NCBI GenBank assembly: GCA_000697665.1
Contig: KL197711.1
Span: forward strand, 673,142-737,141
Length of the DNA stretch: 64,000 nucleotides
Origin: Jaapia argillacea MUCL 33604
Taxonomy: Eukaryota; Basidiomycota; Agaricomycetes; Jaapiales; Jaapiaceae
Reading direction: 5' to 3'
The translations under genes and the position numbers were made by a program. The notes beneath the pieces were generated by a model. The model was not told the origin of the DNA and ran no database searches. It worked only from the letters and a program-made list of their open reading frames with translations. Below are positions 45,302 through 57,832 of the stretch, piece by piece (the first letter of the stretch is position 1; every line of letters starts with the position of its first letter).

Positions 45302-46679
45302 ATGCGTTGGATGATCAATTCTGGACTACTCCTGGTAGCATTCGCAACCTGCAGTCCTTGGGCAAAGGCAACAGAGACTTCGTTCTCCTGGGACAAGATC
45401 AAGTACTTCTACGCTTTCGGCGATTCCTACACGTTCGTGCAAGGGACCCTTGGGTACCCCAACTACAGGTGGGGACTTTAACGAATTTACGGGCAGTTTG
45501 GATACTTAACTTGCCTTCAGTTGGATCGGGGATGAGTTGAATCTATCATTTACCCCTGAACAACTGCTTTCCAATGAGATCGTCCCGAGAAATGTATGAC
45601 ACGACTTCATTTCCACTTGCTAAACTAAAGAATATATAGACCAGCTCAGACGGATCCAATTGGGTAAGTGTACCTCTGCTTGCCTCTCGCTCTCTTCTTA
45701 TGGCCACCTTTAGACCGAGTTCTTGACCGGATGTATGCAAGGTAAACCATCCGAGTGCTCCCCGCGCCAACTCTGGAACTTTGCCTTTGCCGGTGCCGAC
45801 ATCGATATCAACCTGTACGTTGCTCCAATCTGAGTGTGTTCGATCGGTGTTCATCTCTGCTTAGCCTTCCTCTCCACCACAACTTCTCCGTCCAGTTGGT
45901 CGACCAAGTCAAACAATGGTCCGACTACGCTGCCGATTATATTCCTCACCCGCCTGGAGAGACCATGACAGCCTGGTGGATTGGTATCAATGACACGGGG
46001 GACTCGCTCGGCAATCAAACTGTGAGTCTCTATGCAATCGTGAAATCGTCAGTGTATGGCTGATAGTCATCTTAGATCACCGATTTCCATGCATTCTGGG
46101 AAACTGAAATGACTTCATACTTCCAAGCTGTTGTACGTACCGTCCACTCCCTGTCTAATCTATCTCGTGTCTCATGGAATCCGCAGCAAATGGCATACGA
46201 TAGAGGCCTCAACAGCACTCACCTCTTCATCAATGTACCCCCCGAAGAACGCTCTCCTGCCCAAGTTTTCGATACCACCAATGGACCTATCTTGCAGCAG
46301 CATATCGTCGACTTCAACGCCGTCCTGGCTGAGCACGTGCAGCAGTTCGCTGCCGCCAATCCTACGGCGACTGTCCTGACCTTTGACGCTCATACTTGGT
46401 TCAATAACGTTTTGGATAACTATCAAGCTTATGGGTTTGGTAATATCACTGGGTACGTCTCGTGCCTGTCGGATTCCAGACGTGGCTGATATCACTATCT
46501 TAGATACTGCCAGTGTAGAGATCCCACCTACTTCTGGTTGAGTACGTCACTCTTTGTTTCCTCAGTCTTCAACCATCTCATAGTGCACAACAGACACTGG
46601 CCATCCAACCGAATATGTCCACGTCCTCCTCGCTCAAGCAATCCTGGCAGGGTTGGAGCAAGTGTCCGTATCCACATAA
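45302..46679 (+). CDS. Secreted GDSL/SGNH esterase
   Basis: This is an extracellular serine hydrolase of the SGNH fold, close to the carbohydrate acetylesterases of family CE16. The start at 45302 gives a signal peptide (MRWMINSGLLLVAFATCSPW). The nucleophile block is FYAFGDSYT; the Gly/Asn blocks are LWNFAFAGADID and WWIGINDTGDS; the catalytic His is in TGHPTEYVHVLLA. Potential glycosylation sites are many (NST, NLS, NFS, NIT). Cysteines at CMQGKPSEC and CQCRDP may form disulfides. Seven or so introns were read; the stop is at 46677-46679. The natural substrate, probably acetylated plant polysaccharide, is inferred from the family. Confidence 0.88.
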
Positions 46680-46993
46680 ATAACAGTATCATATGCGCAT
46701 ATTAATAATGAGGCGATGGACGGGTGTATGTACATCTTGAGACGCATAGCGAAGCCATGCCAGCGGCCCTATCTTCGGTAAACTCAACTATGTACAATGG
46801 TAAAAGGGACGCCAGCCAAGGTGGGAGGGGTGCATACCGGGCGTCCAATATCTGCAAGCACGACAAGATAGGAAACGGGAACGGTACAAACAAATAGCAA
46901 AGAAAGACTGGAGTGAGGTGATTATGACACTGGCCTATGTATATGAAGCAAGGGTGGGGGGAGGCATACTTTCCAGTCCAACGAGAAAACCAC
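46680..46993. other. 3' intergenic stretch between convergent GDSL and VAP genes
   Basis: No gene is seen. The two genes converge here, so it probably holds both 3' UTRs. Confidence 0.5.
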
Positions 46994-48308
46994 TCAGAAG
47001 AAGAGATACGTCGTGATAAACACACCCAGAGCGATAACGATCACGACCGGCAAAGGGACACCCTCCTGTGGTCCCATTCTCTCATCAACCATCGTCATAG
47101 AATCGAAATCGGTTTCCGGAGCCAGTGAACCAGTCATCGTGCTCGTTGCGTCCGATAATGCTCTCGTTCTCCGTCGAAGATCTCCCGTCGTACTCGTAGC
47201 ACCGTTAGTCATCGTCATCGTGGGGGCAGTGCTAGGTCCCGGCATAGCGGCCAGCAGAGCACGGAGTCGCTGGATCTCAACTTGAGCTTCGTTGTACTTC
47301 TCGAACAACTCGACGTTTGGATCTGGCTGTGGCTCTGTGGGGGGAGGAGGTGCCGGGGATTCGGGCTCGGGGACTGGAGAGGGCTCGCGTGGCGGGGGTG
47401 GAGGATGATAGTGTTCGGGTGCGGGTGCAGGGAGATGCTCCTCGTGCAAGTCTGGCGCCTCGTGGATCTCAATAGGTGGTGGGGGCGGTGGACTGGCAGG
47501 TCGATCGGTGTGAGCCTCGGAAAATTCTGGAATGGGGTGTCCGTTTGACGACGGGTGTTGTTGGACAGTCCCGTAGTGCTGCTTTAAGGTCGTTAATCAA
47601 CTCGATACCAGTGAACAAGAAGTAGGCAACTCACGAATCCTGAGTTATCGAGTGCCGAAGCCGCGCCCACGTGGCCTTCATCCTCTTCTTGGACGGCAAG
47701 GCCTTCAGGCGCGAGGTAAACAACGCGGACCTTATGTTGGTGGATCTTGGTCTCCTCCGAGTCCCCCGTAGCATTCCACTGAAAGATCTCAGGGTTCGAA
47801 AGTGCGCCCGACACAGATTATCTGGAGACTCACAATGTCATTAAGATTCATCGTCTCCTTCTCCGGGGAGATGATTGTGCTCTGAATCAGGAACTTGTCC
47901 TTGCACTTGGCGGACAGAGGCGGCTCCTCCCTCATAGCTTGGAGCATGACTGAATTCGGGACAGTGAGGGGGTGAAGGCGATAAACTGATTGCAGGCGAG
48001 CGCACCTGACACTTCCACACTTTCACCAGGTTCGATTCTCCCGGAGTTCGGTCGTACACAATATAGCTAGGGTCGAATCCATCACTTTCTATCGATTATT
48101 TGCCTGGATGGATTGGGAACGTACCTTGGGGGCTGTTGTCTTGACCTTGAACGCCACGGGTTGAGCATTGTGGTTGATGACGGTTAAGCTTCGCTTTACG
48201 GTTTGCGTGAGGGGCCCTAGGACCAAGGTGAGCTGGAGAAGGAAATAATGAACAGGATAGCGTACTGTTGAACCCAAGAGCACTGGGGGGGTTCAGAGAG
48301 ACCGACAT
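46994..48308 (-). CDS. SCS2: VAMP-associated protein (VAP/Scs2 type), tail-anchored MSP-domain protein
   Basis: VAP is an ER-membrane adaptor whose major sperm protein domain binds FFAT motifs at membrane contact sites. The start at 48308 gives MSVSLNPPSALGFN; an upstream in-frame ATG is ignored because the family starts here. The MSP domain continues RPLTQTVKRSLTVINHN, AQPVAFKVKTTAPK, then after an intron LYCVRPNSGRIEPGESVEV, LQAMREEPPLSAKCKDKFLIQ and KIHQHKVRVVYLAPEG. A proline-rich linker (PAPPPPTEPQPDPN), a coiled coil (NEAQVEIQRLRALLAAM) and a C-terminal membrane anchor (VVIVIALGVFITTYLFF) complete the protein. The stop is at 46994. A short relative lies at 57833. Confidence 0.92.
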
Positions 48309-48704
48309 TTTTGAGGAAGACGTGGACTGGGAAAGTGCTGCGAAGTCGATGATGATGACACTTCCGCTTAGCACCCTTTTCAGGCGGAGTCTGCCGCGCT
48401 CCAGCCTGTTTGCCGCGTGGCTGATGGCGGATTCACACAAGATCAAAGCAAGGGTGCAAGCTGTTATCCATGCAAAACGCAATCCTCGTGTTCAATGCAT
48501 GTAACTACGTGTCAAGAATTAGATACTGTAAGCAAGACTACTGGAATCGACTGGTTCCACCAAGACCAAGAGAGAAATATCATGCCGTAAGTATAGGTAT
48601 AAGCGGTAGTCAGAATGAGGAGTCGTGATGATACAATGGACGATGGACGATGGGGTTGTGCTCTAAGGGGATGAAATCTACTACTCGTGAATCGCGAACA
48701 CCCG

Positions 48705-51700
48705 TTACTTCTTGCTAAGAGCTTGGAGTTGAACATATTCATAATAGCCACCACGAAGTGAGAGCAGCTCGTCATGAGTACCAGATTCGCTGACACGTCC
48801 GTCTTTGATGAAGTAACTGGAGAATCATAGATCGGTAACGGTCGGTTTAAAATGAAAGGGGCGACTCACATCATATCAGCATTTTGGATAGTAGATAGTC
48901 GATGGGCGATTGCCAGAGTTGTTCTGCCCTTCGCTGCTTGATCAAGCGCTTGTTGCACAACCTTCTCGGAGTTCGAGTCGAGAGCAGATGTGGCCTGTCG
49001 ATCCGAAACGTCAGCAAGGAGATGAGTGATATGGTAATGTAACATACCTCATCCAATAGGAGTACCTTCGGGTTGCGAAGAAGAGCACGCGCGATAGCAA
49101 TGCGTTCTATGCAACGAGTGAGCTGACGCGCGGAGAGGATCAAATATAAGATCATACGTTTCTGGCCTCCGGAAAGTTGTGATCCCTTGCCACCAACTTG
49201 AGTGTCAAAGCCACTGAACAAGACGTTAGTGATAGTTTCCGTTGGGAGAACAGAGCAACTCACTCTGGGAGTGACTGAATGAATTCCAAGATATTGGCTT
49301 GTCGGCAGGCATGCTCAATATCCTCTTGGGTCACCTCAGAATGAGGCTTAATGGCGCCGAGGAGAATGTTGAATCGGACGGTGCCAGCATACAAAGTCTT
49401 CGTGGAAACGTTAGTAAACGAAAGGGTTGCGGATCAAAAAATACGTACGGGTTCTTGTGAGACCAAGGCAATGTTCTTGCGGTACTCTTGAACATTGAAT
49501 TCCGAAATGTCCTGCTCGTCAAGCTGCGAAGTAATCGGGGTTAGTATCGAGATGAGACCCCTCGCTGAAGAAAGAGTCGCTCACCAAGACTCGTCCGTGC
49601 AAGGGATCGTAGAACCGCTCGATTAATTGGACACTTGAACCGAAAGATCAGCAACGGAAACATATGTCAGAGAAGGGACAAGAGCTCACGTTGTACTCTT
49701 GCCGCATCCACTAGCACCGACCAGAGCGACGTATGTACCAGGCTCAATGGTAAGGTTCAAATCACGCAACACACGCACGCCAGGCCTGGTAGGATAGCGG
49801 AAGTGAACGTTCTCGAACCGAATTCGGCCTTTTACTTCTGATGGGGGGGTCTTGCCGTCAGTAGCTTGCGCGTCAATCTCGGGGATGGAGTCGATGAGCT
49901 TGATGATATCTGAGCCCGCTCCTTTGGCTGAGGAAACATCTGGGACGAAGGAGAAGACATTTCCAGCTTGGATGGATGCGAATGTGGCACTCTGAAAATA
50001 AATCAATGAGCAGGGCAAAGGTAAGGCACCGCAGCGGACGGACCATCAAACAAACGAAGAACTGGAGAGTCGTGTATTCCAGACGGGAAACCAGGACTGA
50101 GCCGTACCAGAAGACGAGGGCGATGACGAAGAATGACATTGATTGTGAGAGAGCGTAAAAGCCGTTGCTGAAGATGGAAGTGCGGTTTGACTGCCTGAGC
50201 GGTGCCTCCAAGCTTTCACTGTATATGTCACAACAGTCTTGCTCACGCGTGAGCGAAGCAACGGTACGGATGGCAGCGGCGGCTTCACACGCAAGCTGCG
50301 CCGAAGCTTCATGTGTCTTCTTGTTGATCTGATCCTTCAGTACGACAACGCGCTGTTCCAAAGAGCGTCAACAAAGATCGTTGTTCGAAGAAATAAAGTA
50401 CATACTAGGCGGATATAACCAGCGGATACTAAGAACGGAATGCATGCTGGAAGGAGGCGCAATTAGATGAGGGTGTAAAGCGTTGCACTCGATACTCACC
50501 GATGGCGACCAAGGCCAACTTCCACCCGAAGATCAATCCAAGAATCATACCGGTAATGAGGGTGGAGATAGCTTGGATGATGCTATTGCGCACAGGTCAG
50601 CACACCCCCAGCCACAAGTGGATATTACTCACGCTCCAAGAGTGATGCCAGCGAGACCGTTAACCTTCTGGGGATTATCACTGAGATTGGAAGTCAAAGC
50701 GCCGGTCTATGATAATGACTCCGTGAGACAAGAGTAAAAGTCAAGTGGAACAATGAGCTTACGCTGTTGCTATCCCGATCGAAGAATTCAACTATAATGC
50801 ATGTCAATACTGAGGTCTTGTGAACTGTACGATGAGACTCACTGTCTTGTCGTAAGATAGCCCTGAAGCTCAAGGATCGCAACTTGGAAGTTAACGTCGC
50901 TGCAGCGGAGGCAAAGAGGAAGTTTTGCATGGAAATACAGATAGCTGAACCGATGGCGATAATGAAGAAGCTACACCGATAATATATTAGAGGAGTAGTA
51001 AAAAGCAAAAGGAGGGTCAACGTACTAGAGGGCAGTACGATCACCTCGAACTCTGCGATCATGGCCAGTCATCGAGAAACCTTGGATACCCTTGGCTGAA
51101 AGTCAAACAAAGTCAGTGACATCCTCGTGAAGGGACAATTCATCGACGAACCGTAAACAATCCCGAACGCTGGGTAGACGCAACCAACGAGAGCAGCGAA
51201 GACAGCACCGATGGCATATCTCCACAGACTTTCCCTGTTTAACAAGGCCATGCGGCGGAAAAGATATGGCAAGCTATGATCGCTCTCCTTGACAGAACCC
51301 TTCTCGGCTTCCTTCTTCTTGATGATCTCGCTCGCAAGAGAGTGACCGGTATTCGTGCGACCAAGAGGAACCTCCTCACGCGCAGCCTTCTCCATATCTT
51401 CCTTGCTCTGTTCATCGCTGGCCGCAGTGGAGTCACTATCCAAAGCCTCTCCGCGGGATTCCTTCTCGCGAGCCTCACGGAGTTTCTGGGCCTGAACCAA
51501 TCGAGCATAAGGGCCGTTCTCGTCACTCAAGAGTTCATCGTGAGTGCCTTGTTCCAAGACGAGTCCATCGCCCATGACGTAGATGCAATCAGCGTTCCTG
51601 ATGGTGGAGAGTCGATGAGCAATGACGATAGTGGTACGTCCCTGTGCAGCTTTGTCCAACGCGTCCTGTACAATGCCTTCGCTTTGAGTATCCAGAGCAC

Positions 51701-53852
51701 TGGTAGCCTCGTCCAAGAGTAAGATGCTGGGATCGCTGACGATGGCGCGGGCAATTGCGATACGCTGCTTCTGACCACCGCTCAACAAGAATCCACGCTC
51801 GCCGACCATGGTCTCGTAACCATCGGGTAATTTGGTGACGAATCCATCCGCGTTAGCCTTGATACAAGCCTCCTTGATCAACTTGAACTTCTCTTCCTCA
51901 GAAGCGTGTTCGAATGGCGTATTGATGAGTCCGTGAGCGACATTTCCTTTGATGGTAGTGGCGAAAAGCGTCGGCTCCTGGCTAACCAAACCGATCTGAC
52001 TCCTCAACCACTTGAGGTTAAGATCTCTCAAATCCGTGCCGTCCAAACGAACAGTTCCGCTGATGGGATCGTAGAAACGCTCGACCAAGTTGACGATGGT
52101 TGACTTGCCCGAACCGGACGCACCAACAAGGGCACAAGTCTTTCCGGCAGGGAAACTGAGGGACAAGTCCTTGACGATCGGAACATTGGGACGGGAGGGG
52201 TAGCTGAACTTGATATTCTCGAGGGTGATATCGCCAACAACCTTTTCGGGTTTGAGTCCATCAGGAGACGCCGAATCAATGGGGGGAACGCGATCAATGG
52301 TTGCGTAGAGCTTCGCCGCCGCGCCGCGTCCGTGGGTGATCGCTATAAAAAAAACAAATTAAGTACGTTTACACGCTGGATTCAATGACCAAGGCATACC
52401 TTGCATTTCAGGTGCCAACAAAGCGAGCGAGAATGAGCCGATTAAGATGGCCAAAAATACATTTACAACCTGGCCAGCATTCGCATGGCCTTCATTAATG
52501 AGTGTGGTACCGAAGCTGAATGCTGTAAAGGGCGTCGAATATTTAGAACGATGGGGAAAATCACTGGAGGGGCGTGTTGCTCACCAAGTGCATACGCTGA
52601 ATATATGACAAAGAAGAATACGGCCATACCACCGCCATGCCAGAAGGCTGCTTTCTGGTCCACACCGCGTGCCTCATGAATATGTGTGTCGTACATTTCA
52701 CTGAGGATTTCCTGGGTACCAAAGGCTTGTGCGGTACGGATGGTTGAGATGACCTCCTCGGCGTGGGTTCCTCCCTCGGCGACATGCTTCAGCGATTGTC
52801 TATACGAAGGAATCAGGAGTGAGTAGAGCAATTGGCGTGAGGAAAGGGAGGGTACAAACTGCATGTAACGAGAGACAAATTTGTTCATGATGGCTCCAGT
52901 TATGCCGATACAGGGCAAGATAGTGGATAGAGCGAGGGCGAGACGCCAGGAGCGGACATAGGCCATGATAAAACCAGTGAAGAATGCCGAGATGAAGCTG
53001 ACGACAAGGGCGACCTTTTCCGAGATACCTTGCTGAACCAAATCTACAATCAAAATTCAATGAGCATATATCCCTCTCATAACGAATAACTGGTGCTAGT
53101 ACTCACGTGTATCGGTCTGGATGCGGGTGGCGACCTCTCCCGCTCCGACATTGTCAAAGAAAGCAATATCCTGGCGCAAAACCGCCTGAAGATATTTCTC
53201 TCGTATCCGTTTGGCATTGACTTCGCCCGTGTAAACCCAGCCGACCATATAGAGATATGTGCAGACAAACATGCCGATACCGATGCAAACCAGGTAAGTA
53301 GCGTCGTGAGCAGCTGTTGTTCGGAAATTGGCAGCGGCGATCGGGACTTGGGCCTGAGCGGCAGCGTCACCACCGTCAGCGGCGTAGATTATTGCCTCGA
53401 AGGCAACGAAATCCTGGGTCAGGTTACCGAATAGAAGGGTCATGAGGGGCTGAAAACCGGGGTGAGGGGGTTAGAAAGGACATGGCTTGCGAGGGGACAA
53501 ACGAACCTGAGCGGCACCTGCGGCGATAGCTGCGACGACGCCGACAACGTCGAGGATCAGCTCACCCGTTGTCGAGAATCTTTGGGGAATTGGATGAAAT
53601 ATCAGTCCAGATCTCAACGAGGATCAAGGCGGTTACCCACCGAAACATGGCACTGAAGGCGACAGGCTGAAGGTCTGCATCCTTTGGTTTGGTGCCCTCG
53701 ACAATTGTCGAATCGTCAGGCTTCTCCTCTACGACCTCATCCTGAACAACCTTCTTGGCCTTGCGTCGGGCAAAAAATCCAGTCTTCTGGGGGGGCACCT
53801 GATCCTGGGCTGGAGCCTTTTCGTTCAGGCTCTCTGCAGCGGAGGCAGACAT
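48705..53852 (-). CDS. Full-length ABC transporter, MDR/P-glycoprotein (ABCB) type
   Basis: This is an ATP-driven exporter with two membrane domains and two nucleotide-binding domains, of the Ste6/MDR type. The start at 53852 gives an acidic/basic tail ([16 protein letters not shown]). The first membrane domain includes [20 protein letters not shown] and a coupling helix near [15 protein letters not shown]. The first ATPase has [47 protein letters not shown] and AHRLSTI. A charged linker precedes the second membrane domain. The second ATPase has [18 protein letters not shown] and the matching Walker B. The C-terminus ([13 protein letters not shown]) stops at 48705-48707. Over fifteen introns were read. 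The substrate (peptide pheromone or xenobiotics) cannot be told. Confidence 0.93.
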
Positions 53853-55181
53853 AGGACAAGGGTATCACGAGTGAACAGACGTGAAAGATGATGACTCCTG
53901 ATGTCCTGGTGGTAAATAAGTAAAGGAATGTTGAAATAGGGTCTGCGCTGCGCAACCTTGGTATAAACCCAGGTGAAAGGTTCGCCTAATGAGTCCACGG
54001 ATGGGTCGGGCGGGGTGATGGTCCCGGCCCTCTAAGCCACATTACGCTATGCCGGCAATCCACGCAATTTTACTTGGCGGTTCTTTTTCTGCGTGCTTCT
54101 GCATCAGGGTGTTCAATAACCTTCAACATTTACTTCTTACTGCGGGGCTTGCATTCCGCCACGAAGCTCCAAGCCTACAGTGTTTCTGGCCTGCTCGCGA
54201 TTGTTCCATCACGATAACAAGTTGAGTACGTGGCGAAGGTGAACTGGTTGACCCGGGTCCCGCAGCTCGCGGTATTTTTTCGGCGAGTTCGCTGCACTGA
54301 CGAGTCTATGCGGCTCGGTTGCTGCGGCACCCCAGTCGAGTCATATACATACTCTGTATCGCGGCGTCTTGTTAGTTGCTTGGCGTATGCCATATTCTGC
54401 GCATGTTTGAACCTGGCTTGCGTAACCCGTCCAGGGTGGTTATTATGACTCAGGTCATTTAGCGCTGCGATTGCTAGACGACCCACATCATCCCCGTCGT
54501 CTTTCCCAGGTGGAACTGGAAGGCGTCGTGTGCCTGCGACTGTCCCTAATCATAGACATGGTCTCCTCAAAGACCCCTGTCCATGGTCATCAGGATTTAT
54601 CCCGCGGCCCATCATCCCCTCCCCTGAGTTCGAGAGAAGTCGCGGAAACGCAACAACCAGAACGACATACAACAACCCCCGGCCAGCGTTCATGCGGCAG
54701 ATCGACGATAAACAGATGCCGACAGGTCCCGTACCTGTCCATCACGAAGAAATGACGTTCAGAAGGGCTGAGATCGGGAGATTGGTCAGCCAACACTGTA
54801 AAAGCTTCCGCGTGGAAGTTCTCATTAAGAACCTGCCGAACTCACCGTCCCACGTTTTGAAATCAAACCTTTTGCTGAGGATCACTTCCCCTGAGTGTTG
54901 CGCGATATGTAGAGCAATCTCCATTGCAAAGTGTATGCGTCGTCTGCACCTGTTGATTCTCCCAGTCTTCACATTCAACCCTCAATCCGCCCCATTCAAT
55001 TCCAAGTCAGACGGCATCCCACTGGCCTTCGGCATCTCGACGCAAGGATGTACCGTGTGACGCAATCAACTTGATTCTTTCTATCTTAGGGCTCTCTGAA
55101 GCCATGCATTCCTTTGTAAGAGCACTATCTCTCACCACCACCTCCTCGTCCACTGTAGCATTACCACCAAGCTAAAGCAAA
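53853..55181. other. 1.3 kb between the ABC transporter and SOD
   Basis: A 176-codon plus-strand frame (54530-55060) lacks domain, coding bias or splice context and overlaps minus-strand frames, so I do not call it. The region must contain the promoters of both divergent neighbours. Confidence 0.4.
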
Positions 55182-56137
55182 ATGGACCCCTACCAGGTCA
55201 ACACCCGCCCATCCAACAACAGCAGGTCCATAATAATCACTGGACTCGCAGTCTTCTTCTCCACTGTATTCTTGTGGAATGTGTTTCTCAAACCAGTTGA
55301 GAGTCCCCTTGTGACCAAAGTAAGCCCAATCGTCCCAGGTTGAGGTAACGCTCAAAGGGGCCGCGTACATAGGCTGTGGTGGTCCTTTCCGGCGATTCAG
55401 CAGTGACCGGTACAGTTACATTCACTCAATCGTCTAAAGGAGGTCCTGTCAGCGTCAAAGGAGAGATATCAAACCTTGACCCCTTGGAAAAGCGTGGATT
55501 CCATATCCAGTGCGTCTATCACCTCTTCTCCCCCACGATTGATCACATCTAAGCACAACGTTCTCCTCCCTGAACCATCTATCTGCGTTCATCCTCTTCA
55601 CACGTATCATTACACCATCTAGCACCCTGGGAGACACAACAAACGGCTGTATTTCTGCCGGGTCTCACTTTAACCCCTACAACAAAAACCATGGTGCCCC
55701 TACCAGCGCGGAAAGACACGTTGGTGATCTCGGGAACATCGAGACCGACGGTTCAGGAGTTGCCAGTTTTGAATTACAAGATAACTTGATTTCGCTGAAT
55801 GGGCCTCTGAGCATCATCGGGTGAGATAAGATTCTCACTCCACAACTTGCAGGAATTGGGATGACTGATTGCATACTTGGCGCCCAGACGAACTGTCATG
55901 GTACATGCTGTACGTTGATTAGCGCTGGCTTCGAGCTATGTATGCGTATAGCTGAAATTGTTGACTTGGTTCTCAGGGAACCGATGATCTCGGAAAGGGA
56001 GGTAATGAGGAGTCACTCAAAACCGGAAACGCTGGTGGACGGGCGGCTTGCGGTGTGATTGGTAAGGATAACATTCGTATTCGGTGGTTCATCGATCACT
56101 GATTGTTCTGACTTCAGGTGTGACTCAGTATGCGTAA
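55182..56137 (+). CDS. Cu/Zn superoxide dismutase with an N-terminal membrane anchor
   Basis: The enzyme disproportionates superoxide. The start at 55182 gives [16 protein letters not shown], then a hydrophobic helix [20 protein letters not shown] and a short stem; an intron joins VTK to [17 protein letters not shown]. Copper and zinc ligands are all present: [28 protein letters not shown] and VMVHAGTDDLG. The disulfide cysteines (NGC and AACGVIG) and the active-site arginine in GGRAACG are kept. The last codons give VTQYA with TAA at 56135-56137. Five introns interrupt the reading. Cytosolic SOD1 starts at about the AVVVL block, so the 46-residue anchored N-terminus is extra. The catalytic domain probably faces the lumen or cell exterior, but topology is inferred. 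Confidence 0.85.
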
Positions 56138-56249
56138 GCTAGGGGCGCATTGAAACGGGGTTGACTTTGATCGCAGAGAGATATTTGCATAGTGGCTTCC
56201 ATCTGTATCGCTACATAGCTCTTGGCCATCGGCGTTTACCGTTCACATT

Positions 56250-57671
56250 TCATTGACACTGGAATGAAGGGTTAGTAACCAAACGATTAACAATATATAA
56301 CAGAAATTCTTACTTGGTAGTAATACGGGGGAGAAACGGCCACGCAAGTGTAGCCGGTCGCGCACACGGTGGGTCCCGTATATCCAGTGCCTACGGAGGG
56401 AAAAGTATGTTCAGGACCACATTCAGATCTTCCATAACTCAAGTTTTAACTCACCTCCACATTGACCATAATGTGTCTGGGTTGCAGCCGGCGCACTCGA
56501 AGTAGTGGAAGAGGTGGACTTCGACGAAGAGGAAGAGGAAGAGGAGGAGGAAGAGGAGGTGGATGTGGGCGTTGAAACGGTAGTAGGTGTGGAGGTGGGC
56601 GTCGACGTAGGAGGATAAGTAGTGGTCCCCGCCCCAGTCCCAATAACCGTATTGATAGGCCCGTTCTCAATATAGACGCCAGAGACGAACCAGTTCTCTG
56701 GATTAGGGTCGTTGACAATCCTAAGGATCCCGACATGCCAGTCCTCCGAGTTGGTAGAAGCGGATACGGCAACGTTTTGGACCACCTTGGTTAGTGGCGC
56801 AGAACCCGTGGAAGCCCAGAGCCCAACCGTTTGTCCGGTGAACTGAGCGATGTATTTGGCTCTAGTCAGATTGGATAGTTAGATGGGAAGGTAGGAGCGA
56901 ACAAACATCGATATCGTAGGCAAAGTTGTACCAGACGCCGGCTTGGAAGGGGGTTCCCCATTGGGGATTGCCAGATACCATCCACTCGAGGTTGGTAGCG
57001 TTGGGACCAACTCCATACTTGAGCTGATAGGCGTCTATATGTCAATCGTCTCCCTTTAGGGATGAAGCGAAGCTCACCTCAGTGAAGTGAGACTCAAAGA
57101 AGAATATCTGATGTTCATACGAAGACTAATGTCCCACATCAGCGGATATCGATATGCATGACCCGGGTAATACCTACGTTGGGCGGGTTGGTAGTAGACC
57201 TGGAGAGGGAGAAGTGATAGAAGAGATTTCCGGCCCCGAGGTTTGCACTGGTTTGAGGAATGAGCTCCGTACGTTCCATCTGAGAATTCCATGTCGCAGT
57301 GGAATCGATGGTGATCATGAGACCGTTGGTCTCAGAAGTGTCAGCGGGGTTTTTGTAGGCCGGTGAAAGAGCGAGATAGTGGGAAGTTGGTTGACTGCCA
57401 TGGATGTACTGGAAGACGAGGGGGACGTTAAACATTGATAATTGGAGAAGATGGATTCACCAACCCATTGGTACTCTCCAACTTCATTCGACCAAGACCC
57501 TAAATGTCACTGTGAGATGACGCCGAACTGACAGTGAACAATTGAATCACATTCATCGAAAACAGAGACATTAGGGTATGCATTGAAGTTGCCTGACCAG
57601 ATGGTAGTCCCTCCTCGAACTATGCTCGTGAAATCGAGCAACAAAGCGGCGACAGCGACGAGAGACAACAT
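56250..57671 (-). CDS. Secreted glucanase of family GH131 with C-terminal CBM1
   Basis: GH131 enzymes cut beta-1,3/1,4/1,6-glucans and occur in plant-cell-wall-degrading fungi. The start at 57671 gives a signal peptide (MLSLVAVAALLLDFTSIVRG) and the family start GTTIWSGNFNAYPNVS. Exons then give SHYLALSPAYKNPADTSETN, GLMITIDSTATWNSQMERTELIPQT, LFYHFSLSRSTTNPP and SEDWHVGILRI and NWFVSGVYIENG. A long S/T/P linker leads to the cellulose-binding module: HYGQCGG, then after an intron TGYTGPTVCATGYTCVAVSPP and the last exon CQ with a stop at 56250-56252. The four cysteines and the aromatic residues of CBM1 are in place. It converges on the SOD gene. Confidence 0.9.
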
Positions 57672-57832
57672 GATGAAAACAAGGTCCTTGCCGATCAGCG
57701 AAAAGCAAACGACGGATTGAATTTATGGAGAACAAATGTCCGAAAAACAGAGCGCATATCTGAAGCAATGGGGACGGAGAGGCGACGTTTACCCGCTATT
57801 CAAGCAGGATAAATATCGGTATCGTCAGGTGG

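Noticed and set aside
48309-48482. N-terminal extension of VAP with a hydrophobic start (MRFAWITACTLALIL)
   Set aside because: VAP proteins start at MSVSL; an N-terminal signal sequence would place the MSP domain on the wrong side of the ER membrane.
54530-55060. 176-codon plus-strand frame between the ABC transporter and SOD
   Set aside because: No domain, no splice context, overlapping minus-strand frames, and odd composition; chance is more likely.
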